A stretch of DNA of 64,000 nucleotides. It comes from Actinomycetes bacterium (GTDB lineage Bacteria > Actinomycetota > Acidimicrobiia > Acidimicrobiales > Bog-793). Position 1 is the stretch's first letter. Each line of letters begins with the position of its first letter. The stretch spans positions 3,529-67,528 of the forward strand of contig JAJYNS010000005.1 in assembly GCA_021786195.1 (NCBI GenBank), given 5' to 3'. Positions 34,803-43,025 of this stretch are shown one piece after another. The notes under the pieces were generated by a model, which saw only the letters and a list, made by a program, of their open reading frames with translations, made no database searches and was not told where the DNA came from. Made by a program: the position numbers and the translations under genes.

Positions 34803-35010
34803 CGCTGCCGCCTCGAGGCCGGCCGGCCGCGAGCTGCACGCGTTGAGCTCACTCGCCCTCATCGGCGCGGTTGGCGCTGCTGCCTCCCCCCGCTGCCTGC
34901 ACAACCGCGGGGGACCCGCTCCGACGCCGTCTGGCGGTGCTCGGACGGTCTGCACGCGGCCGTGACGCGCCCTCGGAGTACGAGAGACCTTGCTGGTGGG
35001 GCGTCCGATC

Positions 35011-35016
35011 TATAAG
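35011..35016 (+). promoter_or_regulatory. mraZ promoter -10 (TATAAG)
   Basis: TATAAG is the best -10 hexamer in this region and stands out in GC-rich DNA. It directly abuts the first GTGG box. TTGCTG at 34990-34995 is a short-spaced -35 candidate. Confidence 0.55.
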
Positions 35017-35050
35017 GTGGCGGGAAGTGGGGCGCAGTGGTGGGCCGGGG
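35017..35050 (+). promoter_or_regulatory. MraZ operator: GTGG boxes with 10-base period
   Basis: GTGG occurs at 35017, 35027 and 35037, exactly 10 bases apart, with a degenerate GGGG at 35047. MraZ is known to bind three or four direct repeats of this type, one helical turn apart, in front of its own operon and to repress it. The boxes follow the -10 directly, so bound MraZ would cover the transcription start. Confidence 0.8.
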
Positions 35051-35117
35051 AGGCGCCGGCGCTGAGCTGTGGGCCGGACGGGTTCGAGAGGCTGCGGAGT
35101 GCGGGCAGAGGGACACG

Positions 35118-35582
35118 GTGGCTGAGGCGGCGGGGTTCTTCGGGACCTACGAGCACGCGCTCGACTCGAAGGGCCGAGTCGTGCTGCCGGCGAAGTTCCG
35201 GCCGTACTTCCGCGAGACGAGGATCCGCCTCACCCCGCACTTCGCCGGGAGCGTCGCGATCTGGACGGAGGAGGAGTTCGCGAAGGAGTTCGCCGCCCAC
35301 GACGCGCTGAGCGGGCAGGGCCACAAGGCCTTCTTACAGATGCTCGCCTGGTCGTCCAAGGTCGAGGACCAGACGGTCGACGCCCAGGGCCGGATCTTGG
35401 TCCCCCAGAAGCTGCGCGAGCACGCGAAGCTCGAGCTCGACCAGCAGGTCCTCTTCGTCGGCGCGATGCGTCACGTGGAGCTGTGGTCTCCGCAGCGCTT
35501 CTACGACCTGATCGCCTCGCTCGGCGACGATCAGGAGGGGGACGAGGCGGACCGGGGCGCTCCGGCGGGGGTCGTCGGATGA
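35118..35582 (+). CDS. mraZ: Transcriptional regulator MraZ
   Basis: This 154-residue protein carries two SpoVT/AbrB-like DNA-binding repeats: YEHALDSKGRVVLPAKFR near the start and VDAQGRILVPQKLREHA in the second half. MraZ forms a ring that binds spaced GTGG repeats and represses the division and cell wall cluster. Such repeats lie just upstream. The GTG at 35118 is chosen because GAGGG precedes it and FFGTYEHALD follows. An earlier in-frame start (35037) lies inside the operator. The stop overlaps the first rsmH start (ATGA). Confidence 0.95.
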   Translation: MAEAAGFFGTYEHALDSKGRVVLPAKFRPYFRETRIRLTPHFAGSVAIWTEEEFAKEFAAHDALSGQGHKAFLQMLAWSSKVEDQTVDAQGRILVPQKLREHAKLELDQQVLFVGAMRHVELWSPQRFYDLIASLGDDQEGDEADRGAPAGVVG

Positions 35583-36730
35583 CGGAGCCTCCCCGTGCAC
35601 CTGGCGCCCCGAGCACCTCGGCGAGCGCGCCCCAGCGCTGCCGGAGGTCCCGGCCCGTCGTCAGCCTGCCGGCCGCGACCGGGGGTGGTCGTCCACCTTC
35701 CCTCTCCGCCGGTCTCCGCCCCTGTGGCGAGGCCTGTGCCTCGCCCGCGGCCGGGAGGCTGACGACGGGCCGGGTCTTTTACCACGAGCCGGTGATGCTC
35801 GGCGAGGTGCTCGAGATCCTCGCCGGGGTGCCCTCCGGCGTCCTCGTCGACGCCACTGTCGGCGCCGCCGGTCATGCGGCGGCGCTGCTGGAGTCCCACC
35901 CCGGCTGGGAGCTCGTCGGGGTCGACCGCGACCCCGACGCGGTCGAGGCCGCGCGCGACAGGCTCGCTCCTTTCGGAGCCAGGGCCTCTCTGCACCGGGC
36001 GCGCTTCGACGAGCTCCCCGCCATCCTCGCCGGCTCCGGGCAGGGCGGGCGAGGGGTCGTCGCCGTGCTGTTCGACCTGGGGGTGAGCTCCCACCAGCTG
36101 GACACCCCCCGGCGGGGGTTCTCCTACCGCGAGGAGGGCCCGCTCGACATGCGCATGGACCCCGGCAGCGGCCCGAGCGCGGCCGACATCGTGAACGCCG
36201 AGGACGAGGCGAGCCTCGCCGAGCTGTTCGCGCGCCACGGCGAGGAACGGTTCGCCCGCAGGATCGCCCGAGCGGTGGTCGCCGGACGCCCGTACCGCTC
36301 GACCGTGCAGCTCGCCGACGTCGTGGCCTCCGCCCTGCCGGCCGCGGCGCGCCGGCGGGGCCACCCGGCAAGGCGCGTCTTCCAGGCGCTGCGGGCCCGG
36401 GTGAACGAAGAGCTCGAGCTGCTCGGGCCCGCGCTCGACTGGGCGGTCGACGCGCTCGTCCCCGGAGGGAGGGCGGTCGTGCTCGCCTACCACTCCGGAG
36501 AGGACCGGATCGTGAAGGAGCGCTTCCGGGCCGCGGTCACCGGGGGGTGCACCTGCCCGGAGGGCCTCCCCTGCGTCTGCGGCGCGACGCCTCGTGCGAC
36601 CTGGGTCACCAGGGGGGCGCGGCGGCCCTCGGCCGAGGAGGTCGCGCGAAACCCCCGGGCGAAGAGCGCCCGGCTTCGCGCGCTCGAGAAGCTGGGCGCG
36701 GCCGCGAACCGCCCGAGGCCCCCGGCGTGA
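35579..36730 (+). CDS. rsmH: 16S rRNA (cytosine1402-N4)-methyltransferase RsmH (MraW)
   Basis: This enzyme methylates C1402 of 16S rRNA. Conserved sequence begins at VFYHEPVMLGEVL, then VDATVGAAGHAAALLE (SAM site), FDLGVSSHQLD, MRMDP, RRVFQALR and AYHSGEDRIVK. The only canonical start before that is ATG 35579, overlapping mraZ (ATGA) and giving 383 residues. This leaves an odd 65-residue Ser/Pro/Arg-rich extension. The extension DNA forms a long inverted repeat (35649-35774), so translation may begin later at a non-standard codon. Mycobacterial RsmH is annotated with a similar extension. The stop overlaps the ftsL-like gene. Confidence 0.92.
   Translation: MTEPPRAPGAPSTSASAPQRCRRSRPVVSLPAATGGGRPPSLSAGLRPCGEACASPAAGRLTTGRVFYHEPVMLGEVLEILAGVPSGVLVDATVGAAGHAAALLESHPGWELVGVDRDPDAVEAARDRLAPFGARASLHRARFDELPAILAGSGQGGRGVVAVLFDLGVSSHQLDTPRRGFSYREEGPLDMRMDPGSGPSAADIVNAEDEASLAELFARHGEERFARRIARAVVAGRPYRSTVQLADVVASALPAAARRRGHPARRVFQALRARVNEELELLGPALDWAVDALVPGGRAVVLAYHSGEDRIVKERFRAAVTGGCTCPEGLPCVCGATPRATWVTRGARRPSAEEVARNPRAKSARLRALEKLGAAANRPRPPA
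35649..35774 (+). ncRNA. Long inverted repeat / structured RNA at the start of rsmH (mraW-motif-like)
   Basis: Two 29-base arms, 35649-35677 and 35746-35774, are complementary at 28 of 29 positions (the single mismatch pairs 35668 with 35755). The 68-base interior holds two perfect hairpins: GGTGG-TCGT-CCACC (35684-35697) and GGCGAGGC-CTGT-GCCTCGCC (35726-35745). The second abuts the closing stem. Together they would form a three-way junction in RNA. A conserved 'mraW' RNA has been described before mraW genes of Actinobacteria, and this could be a member. The match to that model is unchecked. Confidence 0.7.
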
Positions 36731-37284
36731 GGGCGACAGGGACGGGGGCCCCCGTCGGCGCCTCGAGCCCGCCGGCGAGGCGTGCCGAGCCGGCCGGCGC
36801 GCGCCGCACGGCGGCGGGAGCCGCGGGCGGCCACGCGCATTTCCGCGTCCTCGGCCAGCGCGAGCTCGCGCTGCGCGCGCGGCGACGTCGCACGGCGAGG
36901 TTGCTCACCCTCTCCGTCGGCCTCGTGGTCGCCGCGATGCTCGCCGTGGCCGCGGCCCAGGCGCTCGTCGCCGAGCGCCAGGTGCGGCTCGACGCGATCG
37001 AGCAGCAGCTCGGCGCGGCGGTGGCGCAGGAGCAGGGCCTTCAGGCGACGCGGGCCTCTCTCGAGGCCCCGACGAGGGTGCTGCGCATCGCCGAGCGCGC
37101 GGGGATGACCATGCCGCGGCGCATCACCAACCTCGAGCCGGTCGACCCGGGTCCGTCGGTCCGAGCCCGAGCCGGGGACGTGCCGGTCCCTCCCGCGCTC
37201 GCGTTGCACGTGCCTGCGGCCGAACGGCTCATCCCGAAGGGGTCCGCCGGGCGGCGTCCCTCCGGCCGGCGCAAGGGCGGATGA
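36727..37284 (+). CDS. ftsL: FtsL-like division protein
   Basis: This 185-residue bitopic membrane protein has a basic Pro/Ala-rich cytoplasmic N-terminus, one membrane helix at about residues 58-78 (LLTLSVGLVVAAMLAVAAAQAL) and a short periplasmic coiled coil (RQVRLDAIEQQLGAAVAQEQGLQATRA, in pieces). RIAERAGMTMP follows, a pattern seen in FtsL/septum-initiator proteins. FtsL links FtsQ and FtsB to the FtsW-FtsI synthase. Family sequence conservation is low, so position between rsmH and ftsI is the main support. The C-terminus is longer and more Pro/Arg-rich than in E. coli FtsL. Confidence 0.8.
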   Translation: MRATGTGAPVGASSPPARRAEPAGARRTAAGAAGGHAHFRVLGQRELALRARRRRTARLLTLSVGLVVAAMLAVAAAQALVAERQVRLDAIEQQLGAAVAQEQGLQATRASLEAPTRVLRIAERAGMTMPRRITNLEPVDPGPSVRARAGDVPVPPALALHVPAAERLIPKGSAGRRPSGRRKGG

Positions 37285-39026
37285 GGCCGGTCCACCGGGC
37301 GCGGCAGCGCCGGCTCGCCCTCCTCGCCGTCGGGACCGGCCTCGCGGCGCTCGCGCTCGTCGCCCGTCTTGCCGCGGTCCAGGTCCTCGACGCGCCCCGC
37401 TACGCCGCGTACGCGGCCGGGGAGGTCCGCACCGAGGTGGCGCTGCCCGGCGTCCGGGGGCCGATCTACGACCGCTCGGGTAGGCTGCTCGCGGCGTCCT
37501 TGCCGCGGGTCGACGTCGTCGCCGACGACTTCCTCGTCTCCCGGCCCGCGCTCGTCGCCTCCGAGCTCGCCCCGCTGCTTGGCACCACGGTCGGCCGCAT
37601 CGAGCCGCTGCTCGCCGAGCGGAGCGGCTACGTGGTGCTCGGCCTGCACGTGACCGACGCGGTCGAGGCGAAGATCGCCGCGCTCGGCCTGCCGGGCATC
37701 AGCTTCGTGGCCGACCCGCTGCGCCAGTACTTCGACGGGTCGCTGTTCGAGCCGATCCTCGGCGGGGTGCACTCGCTCGTGCCCGGCGAGCCCGGCTCGG
37801 CCTCCGGCGACGCGGGGATCGAGTACATGGAGGACCGCCTCCTCGCCGGACGCTCCGGGCACGAGGTACTCGCCGAGTCGGCGGCCGGCGAGCCCCTGCC
37901 GGCGAGGCCGCAGGACGTCGTGGAGCCGGTCGAGGGCGACGGCCTGGTGCTGACGATCGACGAGCCGCTCCAGGCCGAGGCGACCCGGGACGTCGCCGCC
38001 GAGATGGCGAAGACGGGCGCGCGAAGCGGCGTCGCGATCGTCGAGGACGTGCACACCGGCGCGATCCTCGCGATGGTGGACCTCGTGCGCGGCCGTAACG
38101 GCCGGGCCGTTCCTGCGGCAACGAACCTCGGGGCGACCGCCGTCTACCAGCCAGGGTCGGTGATGAAGATCGCGACCTTCTCCTTCGCCCTCCAGGACCA
38201 CCTGATCACGCCGGACACCGTCTTCAGCGTGCCCTTCGAGCTCTCGGTCGGCGGCTACTGGTTCCAGGACGCCGAGTTCCACCCGACCGAGCCGATGCCC
38301 GCGTACCAGATCCTCGCCCAGTCCTCGAACATCGGCACGATCGAGGTGTCGAGGCTGCTCGGGCCGGACCGGCTCTACAAGGCGCTGAGAGCGCTCGGCT
38401 TCGGGAGGCCGACCGGCCTCGGATGGCCGGGTGCCTCGCCCGGGATCATCGGCTCGCCGGCTACCTGGTACGGGTCGGACCTCGGGTCCATCCCGATCGG
38501 CACCGGGGAAGGTGTGACGGCGCTGCAGATCCTCGACGCCTTCACCACGGTCGCCGACGGTGGGGTGATGCACGCCCCCTCCCTGGTCGCCGCTACCGTC
38601 TCGCCCTCGGGAAGGGAGCACCTCGTGCCGCCGAGGCGCGGACGGCGCGTCCTCGACGCCTCGACGGCGTCGCGGCTCGTGCCGATGTTCGAAGGCGTCG
38701 TCCAGGACGGCACCGCGGTGTGCGCCGCGGTCCCTCCCTACACGGTCGCCGGCAAGACCGGCACCGCGCAGGTCGTCAACTCCTCCGGCACCGGCTACGT
38801 CCCGGGGGACTGGAACGCCACCTTCGTGGGGTTCCTCCCCGCCCAGGCGCCCCAGCTGAGCGGCATCGTCTGGCTCAACCATCCGCAGCCCATCTACGGT
38901 GGATCGGTGTCGGCACCGGTCTTCGCCCGGATCATGGGCTGGGCCGTCCGCCACTTCGACATCGCGGTGCCGCCGGTGCGAGACACCCAGGCCCAGGTGA
39001 TGCCCGCGATCTGCAACGGCGCGTGA
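37281..39026 (+). CDS. ftsI: Division-specific peptidoglycan transpeptidase (FtsI/PBP3)
   Basis: This 581-residue class B penicillin-binding protein has an N-terminal anchor helix (about residues 10-28), the pedestal domain with RGPIYDRSGRLLA, and a C-terminal transpeptidase domain. The active-site motifs are SVMK (in YQPGSVMKIA), SSN (in AQSSNIGT) and KTGTAQ. It crosslinks septal peptidoglycan with FtsW. The start is ATG overlapping the ftsL-like stop (ATGA), and the stop overlaps murE (GTGA). Confidence 0.95.
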   Translation: MRPVHRARQRRLALLAVGTGLAALALVARLAAVQVLDAPRYAAYAAGEVRTEVALPGVRGPIYDRSGRLLAASLPRVDVVADDFLVSRPALVASELAPLLGTTVGRIEPLLAERSGYVVLGLHVTDAVEAKIAALGLPGISFVADPLRQYFDGSLFEPILGGVHSLVPGEPGSASGDAGIEYMEDRLLAGRSGHEVLAESAAGEPLPARPQDVVEPVEGDGLVLTIDEPLQAEATRDVAAEMAKTGARSGVAIVEDVHTGAILAMVDLVRGRNGRAVPAATNLGATAVYQPGSVMKIATFSFALQDHLITPDTVFSVPFELSVGGYWFQDAEFHPTEPMPAYQILAQSSNIGTIEVSRLLGPDRLYKALRALGFGRPTGLGWPGASPGIIGSPATWYGSDLGSIPIGTGEGVTALQILDAFTTVADGGVMHAPSLVAATVSPSGREHLVPPRRGRRVLDASTASRLVPMFEGVVQDGTAVCAAVPPYTVAGKTGTAQVVNSSGTGYVPGDWNATFVGFLPAQAPQLSGIVWLNHPQPIYGGSVSAPVFARIMGWAVRHFDIAVPPVRDTQAQVMPAICNGA

Positions 39027-40573
39027 GCGAGCCCAGGGTGCTTGCGGACCTCGGCTCCGGAGTGTCGCTGGAGCGCCTGGTGCCGCGGATCGGCCCGATC
39101 GCGGTGCTCGGCGACCCGGCGGGGGTGGCGGTCTCCGACGTCGCCTTCCGCCACGCCGACGTCCGCCCGGGCGCGCTGTTCTGCTGCGTGCCGGGGGAAC
39201 GGCACGACGGGCACGACTTCGCGCTCGAGGCGCGCCGGACCGGCGCGGTCGCGTTCGTCTGCGAGCACTCTCTGGCAGGCGTGGGCGGCGCCGTCCAGCT
39301 CGTCGTGCCCCCGGGCGAGGTGCGCCCTGCGATGGCGAGAGCCTCGTGCGCGTTCTACGGCGACCCGGCGAGCTCGCTGCGCACGATCGGCGTCACGGGG
39401 ACGAACGGGAAGACGACGACGACCTACCTGCTGCGAGCGATCCTGGAGCTGCACGGTTGGGCGACGGGGGTCGTAGGGACCCTCGACGGGGCGCGCACGA
39501 CCCCGGAGTCCCCGGACCTCCAGCGCGCCCTCGCGCGCTTTCGCGACGGCGGCTGCTCGGCCGCGGCGATCGAGGTGACCAGCCATGCGCTCGTCCAATC
39601 CCGGGTGGACGGGATCACCTTCGACGTGGCGGTGTTCACGAACCTGAGCCAGGACCACCTCGACTACCACAAGACGATGGAGGCGTACTTCGCCGCCAAG
39701 GCCGAGCTGTTCACGCCCGAGCGCTCGCGCCTCGGCGTGGTGAACGGCGACGACCCCTACGGAAGGCGGCTCTCCGAGCGCGCGGCGGTCGAGACGGTCG
39801 TGTTCTCGCTCGACGAGGCCGAGTCGCTGGTCCTCGAGGGCTCGACGAGCCGGTTCCTGCTGAGGGGACACGAGGTGACCCTGAAGATGGCGGGAGCCTT
39901 CAACGTCATGAACGCCCTCGCGGCGGCGGCCGCGGCTCGGGCGCTCGGGGTGGGTGACTCGACGGTCGCCCAGGGACTGGCCGCGGCGCCACCGGTGCCG
40001 GGCCGCTTCGAGCGGATCGACAGCATCGACGGCGTGAGCGTCGTGGTCGACTACGCGCATACCCCGGCCGCGCTCGAGCAGGTGCTCACCGCGGCCCGCC
40101 GGCTCTGCGACGAGGTGCCGGCGAGCACCGGCACCGGGGATCGGGCAGCCCGGCGGGCACGGCGGGCGGGGCGCCTCGTCGTCGTGCTCGGTGCAGGAGG
40201 AGAGCGCGACCGGGGCAAGCGACCGGCGATGGGCGCGACGGCGGCGCGGCTCGCGGACCTCGTGGTCCTCACCTCCGACAATCCCCGGGGGGAGGATCCG
40301 GCGGTGATCGCCGACCAGGTGAGGGCGGGGATCCCGCCGAACGCGGCCGTGCGAGTCGAGCTCGATCGCCGGGAGGCGATCGGCTGGGCGCTCGCCGGCG
40401 CCGCCGCGGGCGACGTCGTCGTCGTCGCGGGCAAGGGCCACGAGACGACCCAGCAGTTCTCGGACCGCCTCGTCCGCTTCGACGACCGGGAGGTCGTGCG
40501 CGAGCTGCTCGAGCACCAGGGGCGACTGCTGCCCGGCTGGATGCGGCCGGGACGGGAGGGCGGCGAGGATTGA
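39023..40573 (+). CDS. murE: UDP-N-acetylmuramoyl-tripeptide synthetase (MurE)
   Basis: This is a 516-residue Mur ligase. The ATP loop is GVTGTNGKTTTTYLL. EVTSHAL and NLSQDHLDYHKTM follow, and VDYAHTPAALEQVL begins the C-terminal domain. The motif DNPRGEDP marks enzymes that add meso-diaminopimelate rather than lysine, matching the DAP genes at 22-27 kb. The GTG start overlaps ftsI. The stop overlaps mraY as TTGA. In most bacteria murF lies between murE and mraY, but here the two genes abut directly. Confidence 0.95.
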   Translation: MSEPRVLADLGSGVSLERLVPRIGPIAVLGDPAGVAVSDVAFRHADVRPGALFCCVPGERHDGHDFALEARRTGAVAFVCEHSLAGVGGAVQLVVPPGEVRPAMARASCAFYGDPASSLRTIGVTGTNGKTTTTYLLRAILELHGWATGVVGTLDGARTTPESPDLQRALARFRDGGCSAAAIEVTSHALVQSRVDGITFDVAVFTNLSQDHLDYHKTMEAYFAAKAELFTPERSRLGVVNGDDPYGRRLSERAAVETVVFSLDEAESLVLEGSTSRFLLRGHEVTLKMAGAFNVMNALAAAAAARALGVGDSTVAQGLAAAPPVPGRFERIDSIDGVSVVVDYAHTPAALEQVLTAARRLCDEVPASTGTGDRAARRARRAGRLVVVLGAGGERDRGKRPAMGATAARLADLVVLTSDNPRGEDPAVIADQVRAGIPPNAAVRVELDRREAIGWALAGAAAGDVVVVAGKGHETTQQFSDRLVRFDDREVVRELLEHQGRLLPGWMRPGREGGED

Positions 40574-41610
40574 TCGCCATCTTCACTGCCGGCGGCATCG
40601 CCATCCTCGTCTCCGGGTTCGGCACGCCCATCCTGCTGCGCTGGCTGACGCGCATGAGCATCGGGCAGCACATCAGAGAGGAAGGCCCGGCGATCCATCG
40701 CATCAAGGCCGGGACGCCGACCATGGGCGGCATCGCGATGATCACCGCGACGGTGGCGGGCTACGTCCTCGGCCACGTCGGGACGCACATCGACTTCAGC
40801 GTGCCCGGCTTCCTCGTCGTCGCGACCTTCGTGCTCGGGGGCGCGATCGGCTTTGCCGACGACTGGCTGAAGGTGAGGAGGAGGCGGAGCCTCGGCCTGA
40901 ACAAGCGCGCCAAGTTCGGGCTCCAGGTGCTGCTCGCGGCCGCGTTCGGTGCAGGGTCGATCTACTGGGCCCACTCGGGCACGGCGCTCGCCTTCACCCG
41001 CTTCGACGTGCCGGGGATAGCGCTCAGCTCCGGGGCTTGGCTGGTCTGGGCGGTCTTCGTGGTCGTCAGCGAGGCGAACGCCGTGAACCTGACCGACGGG
41101 CTGGACGGGCTCGCCGCGGGCTCGGCCGGTATCGTGTGCACGGGGGTCGCCCTCATCGGCTACTGGCAGTACCGGCACCTCGGCATCTACGAGATCCCTG
41201 TGGACCACGCGATCGACCTCGCCGTCGCCGCGGTGTCGATGGCGGGCGCCTGCGTCGGCTTCCTGTGGTGGAACGCCGCGCCGGCGAGGATATTCATGGG
41301 CGACACGGGCTCGCTGGCGATCGGCACGGGCCTCGCCTGTCTCGCGCTCGAGATGAACATCGCGCTGCTGCTGCCGATCCTCGGCGGGCTGTTCCTCGTC
41401 GTCACGCTCTCGGTCGTGGTCCAGGTTGCGAGCTACCGGCTGTTCCACACCAGGGTGTTCCGGATGGCGCCCCTCCATCACCACTTCGAGCTCGGCGGCT
41501 GGCCGGAGACCACGGTCATCGTGCGCTTCTGGATCTTCGCCGCCTTGTGCACCGGGCTCGGGATGGGCGCCTTCTACGCCGACTACCTCGGCGTCGGGAG
41601 CCACCGGTGA
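40570..41610 (+). CDS. mraY: Phospho-N-acetylmuramoyl-pentapeptide transferase (MraY)
   Basis: This 346-residue integral membrane enzyme makes lipid I from UDP-MurNAc-pentapeptide and undecaprenyl phosphate. About ten membrane segments are present. GTPTMGGIAM, FADDWLKV (catalytic acidic pair), NLTDGLDGLA, FMGDTGSLAIG and HHHFELGG are diagnostic. The start is TTG at 40570, overlapping the murE stop (TTGA). No ATG or GTG lies near the first helix, so coupling to murE is likely to drive its translation. Confidence 0.95.
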   Translation: MIAIFTAGGIAILVSGFGTPILLRWLTRMSIGQHIREEGPAIHRIKAGTPTMGGIAMITATVAGYVLGHVGTHIDFSVPGFLVVATFVLGGAIGFADDWLKVRRRRSLGLNKRAKFGLQVLLAAAFGAGSIYWAHSGTALAFTRFDVPGIALSSGAWLVWAVFVVVSEANAVNLTDGLDGLAAGSAGIVCTGVALIGYWQYRHLGIYEIPVDHAIDLAVAAVSMAGACVGFLWWNAAPARIFMGDTGSLAIGTGLACLALEMNIALLLPILGGLFLVVTLSVVVQVASYRLFHTRVFRMAPLHHHFELGGWPETTVIVRFWIFAALCTGLGMGAFYADYLGVGSHR

Positions 41611-43025
41611 GCGGCTCGGCGCGTGGGCGAAGGCTCGTCGCCGGCTTCGCCCGCACGGGCGTGGCCGTCGCCCGAGCGCTCGGGCGCCTCGGGGAGGAGG
41701 TCCTCGCGATCGACGACGCGCCGTCGCCGGACGCGCTCGCGCAGGCCGACCGCCTCGGCGTCGAGCTCGTCGTCGCCCCCGGGCCCGAACGGCTCGCCCA
41801 GCTGGTCGGCGCCGTCGAGGAGGTCGTGGTGAGCCCCGGGCTCTCGCCTGCCCATCCGGTCTTTGCCGCGGCCCGGTCGAGGGGGGTCCCGGTGATCTCC
41901 GAGGTCGAGCTCGCGTTCCGTCTCGGGCTGCCGCCGCTCGTCGCGATCACCGGGACGAACGGCAAGACGACGGTCACCTCGCTCGTCGCCGCGATGCTCG
42001 CCCGCTCCGGGCGCGCCGTCAGCGCCGCCGGCAACATCGGGCGGCCGCTCGTCGACCTCGCCGGCGAGCCGGACCCGGCCGCGCCCGGCCCGCCCCGGCC
42101 CGAGCTCGTCGTCGCCGAGGTGTCGTCGTTCCAGCTCGCGTTCTGCGAGCGCTTCCGCCCCACCGTCGGCACCTGGCTCAACCTCGCCGAGGACCACCTG
42201 GACTGGCATCGGGACCTCGACGACTACGCGGCCGCGAAGGCGAGGATCTGGGCCCGCCAAGGCCCGGACGACGTCGCGGTGGCGAACGCCGAGGACGCCG
42301 TCGTCCTCGAGCACGCTCGAGCCGCCCGGAGCCGGCTTGTCACCTTCGGCCTGGCACAAGGCGACTATCGGGTGGACGGGGAGCTGCTCGTCGCCGCCGG
42401 CAAGGGCGTAGTCGCGAGCCGGGCCGACCTGTTCCGGGACCTCCCGCACGACCGGGCGAACGCGCTGGCGGCGATCGCCACGGCCGTCGCCTGCGGCGCG
42501 AGCCTCGACGCGTGCCGTCGTGCCCTGAGCGAGCACAGGCCACTGCGCCACCGGGTCGAGCTCGTGGGCCGGCACGCAGGCGTCGAGTACTTCGACGACT
42601 CCAAGGCGACGACCCCCTCTGCGGTGATCGCTGCCCTTGCCGGCTTCGGCTCGGTCGTGCTGATCGCCGGGGGGCGGAACAAGGGCCTCGACCTCGGCGC
42701 GATCGCCGAGGCGCTCCGGGCGTCGACGCGCCGGCCGGAGGGAACGGCGGGCAAGAGCGGCGCTCGGCTCGCGAAGTTGCGGGGGGTCGTCGCGATCGGC
42801 GAGTCGGCAGAGGCGCTCGCTTCGGCCTTCTCGCCGGAGTGGCCGGTCGTCGCCGCCCCGTCGATGTCCGACGCCGTCGAGGCCGCCGCCCGCCTGGCGC
42901 AGCCGGGGGACGCTGTGCTGCTCTCGCCCGGCTGCGCGTCGTTCGACTGGTACAGCTCCTACGAGGAGCGGGGCGACGACTTTGCTCGGGCCGTCAAGGC
43001 ACTGCCGGCGCTGGAGGGCCGGTGA
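41607..43025 (+). CDS. murD: UDP-N-acetylmuramoylalanine--D-glutamate ligase (MurD)
   Basis: This 472-residue Mur ligase has an N-terminal Rossmann domain (RRLVAGFARTGVAVARAL), an ATP loop ITGTNGKTTVTSLV, VAEVSSFQLAF, NLAEDHLDWH and a C-terminal domain with YFDDSKATTPSAV and AGGRNKGLDL. It adds D-glutamate to UDP-MurNAc-alanine in the cytoplasm. The first Rossmann motif reads GFARTG rather than GxGxSG, a common variation. The GTG start overlaps mraY, and the stop overlaps ftsW. Confidence 0.95.
   Translation: MSGSARGRRLVAGFARTGVAVARALGRLGEEVLAIDDAPSPDALAQADRLGVELVVAPGPERLAQLVGAVEEVVVSPGLSPAHPVFAAARSRGVPVISEVELAFRLGLPPLVAITGTNGKTTVTSLVAAMLARSGRAVSAAGNIGRPLVDLAGEPDPAAPGPPRPELVVAEVSSFQLAFCERFRPTVGTWLNLAEDHLDWHRDLDDYAAAKARIWARQGPDDVAVANAEDAVVLEHARAARSRLVTFGLAQGDYRVDGELLVAAGKGVVASRADLFRDLPHDRANALAAIATAVACGASLDACRRALSEHRPLRHRVELVGRHAGVEYFDDSKATTPSAVIAALAGFGSVVLIAGGRNKGLDLGAIAEALRASTRRPEGTAGKSGARLAKLRGVVAIGESAEALASAFSPEWPVVAAPSMSDAVEAAARLAQPGDAVLLSPGCASFDWYSSYEERGDDFARAVKALPALEGR

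Larger units (their letters stand above)
34803..35117 (+). other. Non-coding region upstream of mraZ
   Basis: This 315-base stretch holds no credible gene. It contains an inverted repeat, CCCCCGC (34887-34893) with GCGGGGG (34907-34913), with a 13-base loop and no T-run, which may mark the end of the upstream unit. Nearer to mraZ are a -10-like TATAAG (35011-35016), a -35-like TTGCTG (34990-34995, only 15 bases away) and MraZ-type repeats. The mraZ leader would be about 95 bases. Confidence 0.6.
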
